A DNA stretch of 12,784 nt from Solirubrobacterales bacterium (GCA_003157595.1 PMKB01000047.1:1-12784), one strand, 5' to 3'. Numbered from the stretch's first letter, positions 1 to 7,469 are shown. Program-made: numbers and translations. The notes: generated from the sequence alone by a model not told the origin.

Positions 1-15
1 GTCAGCCGACTTCGT

Positions 16-1224
16 CTAGAAGCCGCGCTTGACTGACAGATATGGGATTAAGGCAAGCTCGACCAGTCCCGGAAGCGGGTCCTGCCTGCTGAAAACCGCC
101 TCCACATCAAAGCTCCGCACAGAGCGGAGGTATTGCCGCCAGTGCAATCTGCCGCCGGCGACCTCGACCAACCCGGTCGGAAGGTCTGTCACGAGTCGAA
201 TCCAGCGAACTCCGGGCCGGGCCCGAACGCGCTCGCTCTCTACGCCAACCTGGTCGGCGTAGAGCAGGTATGAGAAGTCGACGCCCGCGCGTTGCCCGAG
301 ACTGTGGTAGCCCCAGGTCCGAGCGTTAACGTCGAGTAACTTGAAGGCGCCATCACGCGTGTCGAGCTTGTACTCGACCTCGACTAACCCGTAGTAGCCG
401 ATCGCGCTGAGAAAGCGCTCCGAGAGCGTCTCGAGCAGCGGAAGCTCCACGGTCTGTACGAGCGTGCTCGCGCGACCGAACTCGGGCGGGTGCTGTCGCT
501 GGCGCTGCACGACCATCGTCGAGTGGGCACTCCCGTCCTTGTAGAACGCGCAGTAGGCGAACTGCTGGCTTCCGCCCCCGGGGATCAGCTCCTGGACCAT
601 CACCTCGCCGGGTGGCACGATCCGGGCGGCTCGCTCGAACAGGGTGCGAAGATCTGCACGCGTATCGGCTCGCCAGGCCTTGCTTCGCGTTGCGTAGATG
701 AAGTGCTCCTTGATCGCGGGCTTGATCGCAAAAGGCGGATCCGCGTCGATCTCGTCGAGCGCGCTTGCGTCGCTCGGATACCAAGTGCGCGGAACCGGGA
801 TTCCGAGTTCGGATGCGACCCGATAGGTCTCGCGCTTGTCCCAGCTCACCCGCACCGTTTCCCACGCCGGAGTGGGCACGCGAAAACGCGCGAGCAGCTG
901 CTCGCGAGCGCGCGACAGCGCTGCGACGGTCTCATCCCGGGTCGGGTAGAGAACCCAACCGTCGAGGTGTAAGGCAGCCCCGACGTCGAGGATCGCTGCG
1001 ACGGTCTGATCCTCGTCGCGCAGGTCGGCCGACGTCACCGCGTAGGTGGTGTAGCGCGAGAAGCGTGCAATCGAGCGCTCGTCGTCGAGCACGCAAACCG
1101 GGATGCCGTGTTGAGCGAGGCTGCGGACGATCCCGAGGCCCTGGTAGTCGCCGCCAATGACAATCGCTCCCGGCCGACGCTGAGACAGCCCCGGAGAGCT
1201 GCTCCGAGCACGCGATCGACGCAT
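16..1224 (-). CDS. ATP-grasp domain ligase (COG3919-like), probable carboxylate-amine ligase
   Basis: A 402-residue protein with the layout of ATP-grasp enzymes, which activate a carboxylate as acyl-phosphate and join it to an amine or similar nucleophile. Visible signs: an N-terminal Rossmann-like opening IVIGGDYQGLGIVRSLAQHG (residues 21-40); the central ATP-binding segment PFAIKPAIKEHF with K168; the VMVQELIPGG strand (208-217); GYYGLVEVEYK (276-286) with acidic metal ligands; and LLDVNARTWGYHSL (296-309), where D298, N300 and R302 match the usual Mg/ATP site. The open frame continues upstream to 1746, but that part overlaps the preceding gene and reads as low-complexity Arg/Ser sequence, so I start at ATG 1224. 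The TGA of the upstream monooxygenase lies 10 bases away and a GGAG sits 2 bases before the ATG, so the two are probably co-transcribed and perhaps translationally coupled. Relatives occur in polysaccharide loci; the substrate is unknown. Family call is firm, role is inference. Confidence 0.88.
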   Translation of the reverse strand: MRRSRARSSSPGLSQRRPGAIVIGGDYQGLGIVRSLAQHGIPVCVLDDERSIARFSRYTTYAVTSADLRDEDQTVAAILDVGAALHLDGWVLYPTRDETVAALSRAREQLLARFRVPTPAWETVRVSWDKRETYRVASELGIPVPRTWYPSDASALDEIDADPPFAIKPAIKEHFIYATRSKAWRADTRADLRTLFERAARIVPPGEVMVQELIPGGGSQQFAYCAFYKDGSAHSTMVVQRQRQHPPEFGRASTLVQTVELPLLETLSERFLSAIGYYGLVEVEYKLDTRDGAFKLLDVNARTWGYHSLGQRAGVDFSYLLYADQVGVESERVRARPGVRWIRLVTDLPTGLVEVAGGRLHWRQYLRSVRSFDVEAVFSRQDPLPGLVELALIPYLSVKRGF

Positions 1225-1234
1225 CACTCCGGCA

Positions 1235-2482
1235 TCAGCTCTGCAGCGAGGCGGGAGACTTTCCGACCGCTTCGGCGAGAGCCTGCGCCGCGAACCACGA
1301 ACCCGACACAAACCGCATGATCGGCCCAAAGCTCCAGGCCGCCGGAGCGCCGAGGAAGTGAAGCCCCGCCATTGACGACTCAAACCCCCGGCCCAGCAGT
1401 GGGTAGCCGTCAACGCGGCGAACTCCGCCGAGGAGCTCGGGAGACAGGAAGTCGTATCGGGCGATGTCGACTCGATAGCCCGTTCCCAGGACCACATGGT
1501 CGACGCGCCGCGCGCTGCCGTCGTCGAGAAGAACGTCGACCATCTCACCGGCTGGAACGGCGCGGATGACCCTCCGTCCGGTCGAGATTGGAACGTCCGC
1601 GAGTCTCGGGACAAGCCACATGGCGCCGGCCGGGCGTATCGCGCGATGCGCGAGGCGGGATTGCGTGCTCCGCGGAAGGCGACAAAACAGGCCCGGGTTG
1701 GCGACCAAACGGCTGATTCCGGCAGGTCCGACGTCCGTCTGTGCATACAGCAGCGGCGTCGCCTTGCCGAGCTTGCGCTGGACCGCGCCTCCGTGAAGCC
1801 AGATGATGCGGGGAGCGCGTGCGATCACCGCGACCTCCGCGCCGGATTCGTGCATCAAAGCCGCCGACTCCAGAGCGCTCTGCCCGCCTCCCACTACAAG
1901 GACGTTGCTGCCCGCGAAGCGGCTCAGGTCGCGATGCTCGGAGGAATGGGTCGCCAGCTTCTGCGGCAGGTCCTCAAACTCGCGTGGCCTCCAGGGGAAG
2001 CACCCGATCCCAGCTGCGACGACCACGCGAGCCGCTCCGATCGTCTCTGCGTCCTCGAGGACCAACCGGTAGCCGCCTCCGTTCTGCGTAATGGACATAA
2101 CACGCCGCTGGTCCACGTCCGGGACGGCGCTGCGCTGGAACCAGCGGGCGTAGGAAACAAACGCCTCCAGTGGTACCGGTCTGCCGAACCGCGCGCCGGA
2201 CGCAGCCTGGTAGCGGTCGAGGGTCAGCTCTCCGCTGGAGAAGCAGATATTGCAGGCATCCCACGCTGAGCGCAGGAGCATCCCCTTGGGCATCCCCTCC
2301 CAGAAGCTCATCGGCTCGCCGAACACCCGCGTGTCCAACCCCGCGGCGCGCAGGTGTACCGCTGCGGCGAGACCGTAGGGACCCGCTCCGACGATCGCCA
2401 CATCGCAGGTCGAGGAGGGCAGATCTGAGGACGACTTCCCGCCGTCGCCGCGAGCCGAGAACATTGTCCGCGCAGCCTTCAT
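1235..2482 (-). CDS. FAD/NAD(P)-binding monooxygenase-like oxidoreductase (CzcO/FMO class)
   Basis: A 415-residue two-dinucleotide flavoprotein. The first Rossmann motif GAGPYG (residues 32-37) binds FAD, the second GGGQSA (198-203) would bind NAD(P)H, and VVLGTGYRVDI (331-340) is the C-terminal strand typical of flavin monooxygenases (COG2072) and lysine/ornithine N-hydroxylase relatives. THSSEHRD (178-185) lies where FMO-like enzymes carry their fingerprint. These enzymes hydroxylate or oxygenate small molecules or amines; no substrate can be read here. The frame can be extended to a TTG at 2524, but a plausible -35/-10 pair lies at 2516-2521 and 2494-2499 inside that extension, so ATG 2482 is the better start; ATG 2464 is a second option. 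It is cytosolic by appearance, with no signal peptide. The ATP-grasp gene follows after 10 bases, which suggests the pair acts on the same molecule. An oxidoreductase acting only as a dehydrogenase is the main alternative. Confidence 0.85.
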   Translation of the reverse strand: MKAARTMFSARGDGGKSSSDLPSSTCDVAIVGAGPYGLAAAVHLRAAGLDTRVFGEPMSFWEGMPKGMLLRSAWDACNICFSSGELTLDRYQAASGARFGRPVPLEAFVSYARWFQRSAVPDVDQRRVMSITQNGGGYRLVLEDAETIGAARVVVAAGIGCFPWRPREFEDLPQKLATHSSEHRDLSRFAGSNVLVVGGGQSALESAALMHESGAEVAVIARAPRIIWLHGGAVQRKLGKATPLLYAQTDVGPAGISRLVANPGLFCRLPRSTQSRLAHRAIRPAGAMWLVPRLADVPISTGRRVIRAVPAGEMVDVLLDDGSARRVDHVVLGTGYRVDIARYDFLSPELLGGVRRVDGYPLLGRGFESSMAGLHFLGAPAAWSFGPIMRFVSGSWFAAQALAEAVGKSPASLQS

Positions 2483-2493
2483 GGCAGCGAGGC

Positions 2494-2521
2494 AGTCTAC
2501 CTTGCACGCGGTTCTCGACAA
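2494..2521 (-). promoter_or_regulatory. Candidate promoter of the monooxygenase/ATP-grasp pair
   Basis: On the minus strand TTGTCG (2521-2516) and TAGACT (2499-2494) are separated by 16 bases, each matching 4 of 6 positions of the sigma-70 consensus. The -10 box ends 11 bases before ATG 2482, giving a 5' leader of only about 5 bases. No Shine-Dalgarno sequence precedes the ATG, which fits near-leaderless initiation. Confidence 0.5.
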
Positions 2522-2584
2522 CAACCGTGTCGGCCGCGAGGGTGATCGGACCGGGGATCGACGTGTAGCGCCACCTGCGGTCGC

Positions 2585-2599
2585 GGGCCGCCGTGGCCC
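2585..2599 (-). terminator. Possible weak hairpin downstream of the lysozyme-like gene
   Basis: GGGCC and GGCCC form a 5-bp GC stem around a 5-base loop in the 169-base gap between the lysozyme-like gene and the monooxygenase. There is no T-tract. Such short GC stems are common in high-GC DNA, so this is only suggestive. Confidence 0.2.
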
Positions 2600-2651
2600 C
2601 GAGGGTTGAGTCAGGCCTTGTCTTCACCGGGACGAGGTGGCGTGAACCCGT

Positions 2652-3539
2652 TCAGAACCCCGGCTGGGTCCAAGCGTGTTTGGCGAGCGCGGCCCGGACC
2701 GCGGCGATGTAGCCACGCGACCCCTTGTTGCCCCACGGCTGCGGCGAGTCCCAAGCGCCGATGCTCTTCCAGGTCTGGCCGCTGTGATATCCGGTGGAAC
2801 ACCAGCCGCAGTCGCCATCGTAGAAGTAGCGCACCGTCGCAGCGTAGTAATCAAGGTTGAACGCCGTGGATTCCCACCGGAGCGGCTCGGTGCCGATACC
2901 GACCGAGCCCTGTGGAATCCATTTCACCTGGGCGATGCCGAGTGACTGATAGACGTCCTCGGTGTTTGCAACGCGCGAGAAGCCGGGGTACACGGCGTAC
3001 TGACCGGCGCCGACGGTGGTGAGGTCGCCACGCATGGCCTGGCTCCACCCCGACTCGACCACCATCTGCGCTCGAATCCAATTCGTTGGGATACCCCATT
3101 TGTGAGACGCCCATTGGATGAGATCGTCGGTCGAGGGGTCCGCCAGCCCGGGTCGGCCGGTGACGTAGGCGGCCAGCGGATTGAAGTCGCCGTCTGCGCG
3201 CGCCTTGCGCTGGGCGGCGTGGAAGGCCGCAAGCTCGGCGTTGGTCGGCACGTAGCGGTTTGCCGCCGTGTTCGCGGGCTGGGATTCGGGCCTGCCCGTG
3301 ACCAGCGCCGCGGCCTGCGCATCGGACAGTGGTCGAGCGCTCGGCGGCGCCCAGGCCGTCACGTCATGTTCGTGCACACTCCGAGCGGCGGCCGCTGGCG
3401 TGGCGGGCGTGGAGCCGATCAAGCCGACCGACAGCGTCAGCACGACCACCAGCGGCGCCGACAACCCGCGCTGTCTGCTCCGTGACGCTCGCCAGCCGAC
3501 GGTCACCACGCAGCCTGCTGCTGAGCGACCCACACGCAA
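2652..3539 (-). CDS. Secreted lysozyme-like / lytic transglycosylase-like protein
   Basis: Up to 295 residues. A basic N-terminus (RASRSRQRG) is followed by a hydrophobic core (about 28-42) and an Ala/Pro-rich stretch ending PAAAARS, which together read as a Sec signal peptide. Residues 54-130 are a low-complexity linker in which VTGRP occurs twice (80-84 and 126-130). The C-terminal domain (about 137-295) resembles SLT/goose-type lysozyme folds: WGIPTNWIRAQMVVESGW with probable catalytic E162, then QSLGIAQVKW (198-207) in place of the usual GLMQ motif, and aromatic segments FNLDYYAATVRYFYDG and SRGYIAAVRAAL. C244 and C247 could form a disulfide after export. It would cleave or remodel peptidoglycan, or possibly another wall glycan. 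The first codon is TTG (3539); GTG at 3506 or 3503 would still leave a full signal peptide, and no start has a convincing ribosome site. The fold assignment is by motif only. Confidence 0.75.
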   Translation of the reverse strand: MRVGRSAAGCVVTVGWRASRSRQRGLSAPLVVVLTLSVGLIGSTPATPAAAARSVHEHDVTAWAPPSARPLSDAQAAALVTGRPESQPANTAANRYVPTNAELAAFHAAQRKARADGDFNPLAAYVTGRPGLADPSTDDLIQWASHKWGIPTNWIRAQMVVESGWSQAMRGDLTTVGAGQYAVYPGFSRVANTEDVYQSLGIAQVKWIPQGSVGIGTEPLRWESTAFNLDYYAATVRYFYDGDCGWCSTGYHSGQTWKSIGAWDSPQPWGNKGSRGYIAAVRAALAKHAWTQPGF

Positions 3540-3609
3540 GTCGTCGGCGCACGCGGGGCGACGGTCACGGTTGACTGGTCGTCGGGCGGTGTTGAAGCAT
3601 CGACGAAGC

Positions 3610-3615
3610 AGCCTA
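3610..3615 (-). promoter_or_regulatory. Candidate -10 box upstream of the lysozyme-like gene
   Basis: TAGGCT on the minus strand fits TANNNT. It lies 70 bases before the TTG start, which would give a 5' leader of about 60 bases. An ATG at 3600, 9 bases after the box, opens an 11-codon frame that closes before the gene and is out of frame with it. No matching -35 box is obvious. Confidence 0.25.
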
Positions 3616-3627
3616 CATCGCTGATCA

Positions 3628-3653
3628 CGCGGCGCGGGGAAGTACGCGCCGCG
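3628..3653. repeat. Perfect inverted repeat, 9-bp arms with 8-base loop
   Basis: CGCGGCGCG (3628-3636) and CGCGCCGCG (3645-3653) flank GGGAAGTA. It sits just upstream of the leftward -10-like box, roughly where a -35 element would lie, so it could be an operator or a hairpin. No gene ends beside it, so termination is less likely. Confidence 0.45.
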
Positions 3654-3854
3654 CGACGGCGCCGAGGGATCGCCGCTCAGCGCTCAGCGCCCTCGCATCG
3701 GCGCTCGCATGAGAGTCCGGAGCACACGCATGCCCGCAGGGGCCGCGCCGACGCGCAGGACCCCGGCGAGAATCTGGCCAGCTATGCTTCCGCGTCGAGC
3801 GATGACCGCCAGCCACATCGCCGAGCAGTGTGCCGCCGGCGCAGCGGGCTGTCC

Positions 3855-5312
3855 ATGATCCACGCCCTCGCCTCACGTACCTGGCTCAACGCAACGCTCC
3901 TGGCCGGAGTGGCGTTGCTTGTCGGCGTGCTCGCGGGCAAGCACCCGAACTACGCCGTCGCTCTGGGGGCATTGGGGTTCGTCACGCTGCTCGCGTTCGT
4001 GGCGCCGGTCACGCATCTGACGATCCTGCTCGTCCTTACGACCATCGTGCCGTACTCGATCGAGGGCCTGTACCACGCGGGCGGCGCCGGGGCCGGAAAT
4101 GGTGGTCTCCAGGCGTCCGACCTCTTCCTGCTCACCGGCCTGCTGCGAGCAGCGCTCGTGCTGCCACGCCTCCGTCTCACACGCAGACAGGTCACTGTCG
4201 TCTCGCTTGTCGTCATTTCTTGTGCTTTCACTATTTTTGAGGCATACCAGGGCTTCCGCGCAGGCCAGTCCGTAGCGAACGTAGGAGCCGAGTTTCGCGC
4301 GCTAGCGGGGGGATTCGCATTCGTACTGATTGCGCTCACGACCCTCGAGGATCGTGGGGCTCATCGGCGAATGCTGAGAGCGCTCGTCGTAATGGGCCTC
4401 ATGCTCGGCCTCTGGGGCATCGCCCAATGGACACTCGGAGTGGCCTTTAACAGCACGGACTTCGGCGTGCGGGCCGGAGTGAGCCTCACGTCTAACGGCG
4501 TCGGCCAGCTCCAGGGCGGGCTGTTCGCGTTCCCGATCGCGGTGACGCTGTCCTTTGCCGCACTGGCCTCGGGACATCTGCGCGACTGGCGCGAGCGCGC
4601 TGTTGTGGCGACAGTACTGGTACTCAACGCCGTCTCGTTGCTGCTCACGTTCGAGCGGACGTTTTGGGTCGCCACCGGCGTCGCGATTCTGCTCGTGGCG
4701 CTGCGCTCTGGACGCGCGCGGCGGGCCCGGGCAATGCTAACGACGCTGGCGTGCGTCATCGTCGGCGTGACCGTTCTGGCCGCCGCCTCGCCGACCACCC
4801 TGCAGACAGCCGAGCAGCGACTGCTCAGCATCGGGCAATACCAGACCGATCTCTCCGTACGCTCGCGCGCCGTCGAGTCAGGCTTCGTGATCGACAAGAT
4901 CCGGGCGAAGCCGCTCTTCGGCTGGGGACTGGCTGACACGATCTACTGTGGGCAGCCGTGGACGCAGACCCCTCCGTCTGCACAGTCCTATACCCATGTC
5001 GGCTACCTGTGGCTGCTCTGGCGCGAAGGGATCCTCGGAGGAGGCGTGTTGCTGTTGCTACTGGCACTCTCGTGCGTGTGGCCAGGAAGAGCGCGCGGGG
5101 GCGACCTTGTTGCTGCCATCAAGATGGGATCTCAGGTAAGCATCGTCGCGCTGCTGATCATCAATCTCACCTTCCCCGTCTTCAGCCAGGGCTCTCAAGC
5201 CACCTACATGCTGGGGTTCCTTGTCGCATGCTGCGCGTTGCCGACACTCTCGCGGCGCGCAGCCGCCTCCGGTCGCGGTACCGGTATCGCACCCGTTCCG
5301 GTGCCGTCCTAG
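3855..5312 (+). CDS. O-antigen ligase/polymerase-like membrane protein (Wzy/WaaL superfamily)
   Basis: A 485-residue multi-pass membrane protein with roughly 10-12 hydrophobic segments beginning at TLLAGVALLVGVLAG. A long hydrophilic segment (about 310-380) precedes the last helices, as in Wzy_C proteins. Family-like signs are LLLTFERTFWVA (262-273), VRSRAVESGF (335-344), KPLFGWGL (352-359) and SYTHVGYLWLLWREG (378-392), where H381 is placed like the conserved His of the HN.YL motif. These proteins join undecaprenyl-linked glycans, either polymerising repeat units (Wzy) or transferring chains to an acceptor (WaaL); sequence alone does not separate the two. The start is ATG 3855; GTG 3828 would add nine Arg-rich residues, and neither has a clear ribosome site. 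It is transcribed alone and converges on the next gene. A run of A/T-ended codons near 4211-4240 (10 of 30 bases G/C) is unlike its surroundings. Confidence 0.85.
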   Translation: MIHALASRTWLNATLLAGVALLVGVLAGKHPNYAVALGALGFVTLLAFVAPVTHLTILLVLTTIVPYSIEGLYHAGGAGAGNGGLQASDLFLLTGLLRAALVLPRLRLTRRQVTVVSLVVISCAFTIFEAYQGFRAGQSVANVGAEFRALAGGFAFVLIALTTLEDRGAHRRMLRALVVMGLMLGLWGIAQWTLGVAFNSTDFGVRAGVSLTSNGVGQLQGGLFAFPIAVTLSFAALASGHLRDWRERAVVATVLVLNAVSLLLTFERTFWVATGVAILLVALRSGRARRARAMLTTLACVIVGVTVLAAASPTTLQTAEQRLLSIGQYQTDLSVRSRAVESGFVIDKIRAKPLFGWGLADTIYCGQPWTQTPPSAQSYTHVGYLWLLWREGILGGGVLLLLLALSCVWPGRARGGDLVAAIKMGSQVSIVALLIINLTFPVFSQGSQATYMLGFLVACCALPTLSRRAAASGRGTGIAPVPVPS

Positions 5313-5342
5313 CCCGTGTGCGCGGCCGCGTCGATGAGTGGT

Positions 5343-5358
5343 CTGCAGTGCGCTGCAG
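5343..5358. terminator. Hairpin between convergent genes, candidate two-way terminator
   Basis: CTGCAG, TGCG loop, CTGCAG: a perfect 6-bp stem with a 4-base loop, lying in the 55-base gap between the stop of the rightward ligase-like gene (5312) and the stop of the leftward GT4 gene (5368). No T-tract follows on either strand, which is frequent in high-GC actinobacteria but lowers confidence. Confidence 0.35.
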
Positions 5359-5367
5359 CTGCGCGAC

Positions 5368-6591
5368 TCAATCGCGATGGCGCCCGTCGGGGGTCTGGCG
5401 GTTGAGCGCGAACTCGTACGCGACCAGGAGCTCCTTCCTGGAGTGCTCCCACGAGAATTGTTGCTCCACACGCTCGCGCCCGATGCGGCCCATCCGCGCG
5501 CGCCGGCCTGGGTCGTCCAACAACTCCTCGATTGCCCGCGCAAAGTCCTCGGGCTCGTTGGAGTAAACGTAGACAGCGGCCTCGCCCGCAGTGACCCGCG
5601 ACTCCGTCAGATCGTAGGAGACGATGGGGCGCGACATCGCCATGTACTCGGCGACCTTCAACAGTGTGGACGCGTCGCTCAGCGGCGTCTTCGGATCGGG
5701 AGCGAGGCAGACGTCGGCGGAGCACAGAAGGCGCCGAAGCTCGACATCGTGCAGCCAGCCGGTGAACTCGACGTGATCGTCCAGGCCGAGATCCGCCGTG
5801 AGACGTCGTAGATCGCTGAGGGCGATGCCGTCGCCGGCGACGATCGCGTGCCAGTCATCGCGGCGCTCCCGCAGATGAGCGAGCGCGCGGATCGCATGGT
5901 CGACACCGTCCTGCGGCGCGATCTCCCCAATCCAGCAGATCAGGTACTGCCGTCCCCGCTTCAGCTCAGGAGCCGCCGGGACCGGCTGAAAGCGAGCGAG
6001 ATCGGGCCCTTTGCGCACGACGAAGATGTGTTCGGTACGGACGCCACCTCGCTGTAGCGCCACGCGCTTATAGGACTCGTTGGTCGCGATCACCAAATCA
6101 GCCACCGAGAAGTTAACCCGCTCGAGCATCCGCGTGAGCCAATGGACGGGGCCTCCGCTGCCGCCAAACTTGGCGACGTAGAGTTCTGGCACCAGATCGT
6201 GGTGATCAAAGATCAGGCACGCACCGCGGCGTCGCAGGAAGTGCACCGCCAAAAGAAGAAAGTCCGGCGGATTGCACGCTTGCACGACATCGAAGCCGCG
6301 CTCGCCCGCCACACGCCGAGCAAGCCGGCGAATGCGCCAGAATGCGAGCGCGTACTCATACAGGTAGCTGATTGCTGTGCCGCTCGCGACGGGCTGCGCG
6401 TAGCGGAAGATGTCGATCCCGTCACGCCGTTCAAAAGCCGCCGCTTCAGAGCCCTCGGCTTCCTGGTCCGAAGGCTGCGGGCAGATGGCCACGACCTCGT
6501 GGCCGGCATCGCGCAGTGCAAGCAACTGGTTCCAAACCATCTTCTTGCCTGGAACCGAGTAATTCTGCGTGATGGAGAGAATCCGTGCCAT
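5368..6591 (-). CDS. Glycosyltransferase family 4 (GT-B fold)
   Basis: A 407-residue cytosolic enzyme that would transfer a sugar from a nucleotide donor to a lipid-linked glycan. The N-terminal acceptor domain opens MARILSITQN and contains ACNPPDFLLLAVHF (105-118) and FDHHDLVPELY (128-138). The C-terminal donor domain begins near 216 (YLICWIGEI) and has FTGWLHDVELRRLL (276-289), PLSDASTLLKVAEYMAMSRP (303-322) and the E330 region, matching the Lys and paired acidic positions of GT4 enzymes that hold the donor phosphate and sugar. The usual length is near 380-420, so it is complete. Its ATG shares one base with the TGA of the upstream GT2 gene (TGATG), a layout that favours translational coupling. 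It ends facing the ligase-like gene across a hairpin. Sugar and linkage cannot be predicted. Confidence 0.93.
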   Translation of the reverse strand: MARILSITQNYSVPGKKMVWNQLLALRDAGHEVVAICPQPSDQEAEGSEAAAFERRDGIDIFRYAQPVASGTAISYLYEYALAFWRIRRLARRVAGERGFDVVQACNPPDFLLLAVHFLRRRGACLIFDHHDLVPELYVAKFGGSGGPVHWLTRMLERVNFSVADLVIATNESYKRVALQRGGVRTEHIFVVRKGPDLARFQPVPAAPELKRGRQYLICWIGEIAPQDGVDHAIRALAHLRERRDDWHAIVAGDGIALSDLRRLTADLGLDDHVEFTGWLHDVELRRLLCSADVCLAPDPKTPLSDASTLLKVAEYMAMSRPIVSYDLTESRVTAGEAAVYVYSNEPEDFARAIEELLDDPGRRARMGRIGRERVEQQFSWEHSRKELLVAYEFALNRQTPDGRHRD

Positions 6592-7469
6592 CAGTGCGCC
6601 CGGCGTCGTGACAGGGTGGCCAGCAGACGCGCTCGATGCTCGCGAGCGAGGAAGCTACGCTGGTCTGCGCTCGCGCGCGGGTCACGCCGCAACGCCGCGA
6701 TCAGCCATCCGAACAGGTAGTTCAATCCGCCCATCATCCGGGGGTGGTCGAGCAACCGTGGCACCATGGCGATCAGTACCCACCAAGCTCGCGCGCCGTA
6801 CCCGTATGCGGACATGCCGGAGCGACGATATCCGCGCAACAGCCCATCATGGGTGGCAATCGGGCGCAGGTGGATCGGCTCACCATCGGGCATCGAGAAG
6901 GAGCCGGTGCGCCAGCCGTGCATCCGCGCCATAATCTCATCAGAGGTGTCCCAGCCTAGCTGCACGGCCAACGGAAAGACCTCGACGAAGCACTCGCGTC
7001 GATAGAACTTCGACGAGCCGTGAACATGACCCGGCGGGCAGCGCTCGCGCACCGCGTTCCCGTCGGGGCCGATGATGCTGTGATACGCGCCGACGAGGCC
7101 GAGTCGTGGATCTGCCTCGAGCTGGTCGACGAGCTCGGCAAACGTGCGAGGAGTGAGGCAGAGATCGGCGTCGAGCTTCGCGACCACGTGCCATGGCTCC
7201 TCCAACTGCTCGACGGCCCAGCAGAACGCCTCGAGCTCAGCGGCGGTGACGAGCCGGTCCGCCACGGTCGGGCGCGACGGTCGGCTCAGCACGTGCGCAT
7301 AGGGATGCACCGATGCGAACTCGGACGCAAGGCGCAGCGAGCCGTCGGTTGATCCGTCGTCGACGAGCAGCAACCGGTCGGGCGCTCGCTGCTGGCTGGC
7401 GAGTGAGGCGAGCAACACGGGCAAATACGCCTCCTCGTTGAGAAAGCAGACAATGACGGCCAGCCGCAT
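6591..7469 (-). CDS. Glycosyltransferase family 2 (GT-A fold)
   Basis: A 292-residue enzyme starting MRLAVIVCFLNEE. Nucleotide-sugar binding is shown by LLVDDGSTDGS (34-44) and the DXD metal site KLDADL (98-103). HGSSKFYRREC (150-160) and GWDTSDE (172-178) fit the acceptor side and the catalytic acidic patch. A hydrophobic C-terminal segment (AWWVLIAMVPRLL and LNYLFGWLIAAL) suggests membrane association. GTG 7502 would add 11 residues, but ATG 7469 gives the normal family start and has a -10-like TAAGCT 8 bases upstream and no Shine-Dalgarno sequence, so the mRNA may be leaderless. It is first in a two-gene operon, followed with one-base overlap by the GT4 gene. Which sugar it adds is unknown; likely roles are building the repeat unit on undecaprenyl phosphate at the inner face of the membrane. 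Confidence 0.92.
   Translation of the reverse strand: MRLAVIVCFLNEEAYLPVLLASLASQQRAPDRLLLVDDGSTDGSLRLASEFASVHPYAHVLSRPSRPTVADRLVTAAELEAFCWAVEQLEEPWHVVAKLDADLCLTPRTFAELVDQLEADPRLGLVGAYHSIIGPDGNAVRERCPPGHVHGSSKFYRRECFVEVFPLAVQLGWDTSDEIMARMHGWRTGSFSMPDGEPIHLRPIATHDGLLRGYRRSGMSAYGYGARAWWVLIAMVPRLLDHPRMMGGLNYLFGWLIAALRRDPRASADQRSFLAREHRARLLATLSRRRAH

Larger units (their letters stand above)
3540..3854. other. Divergent intergenic region between lysozyme-like and O-antigen-ligase-like genes
   Basis: No credible coding sequence. It contains a 9-bp inverted repeat (3628-3653), a -10-like box facing left (3610-3615), a tandem CGCTCAG CGCTCAG (3674-3687) and a TATGCT (3783-3788) that could be a -10 box for the rightward gene. 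I see no riboswitch that I recognise. Confidence 0.6.

Noticed and set aside
1225..1746. 173-codon N-terminal extension of the ATP-grasp frame
   Set aside because: It overlaps the well-supported monooxygenase gene, is Arg/Ser-rich low-complexity sequence, and the family homology begins after ATG 1224.
1496..2269. Forward 257-codon frame opposite the monooxygenase
   Set aside because: Antisense shadow of a gene with clear FAD and NAD(P) motifs; composition is typical of high-GC opposite-strand frames.
3674..3687. Tandem CGCTCAG repeat as an operator or attachment site
   Set aside because: Two 7-base copies in GC-rich DNA are expected by chance and nothing else supports a function.
3540..3854. 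A c-di-AMP (ydaO-type) riboswitch upstream of the lysozyme-like gene
   Set aside because: Wall hydrolase genes in actinobacteria sometimes carry one, but I could not find its conserved blocks here and the likely leader is only about 60 bases.
4361..4939. Reverse 192-codon frame opposite the ligase-like gene
   Set aside because: Ser/Arg/Thr-rich shadow without motifs; the forward frame is a coherent membrane protein.
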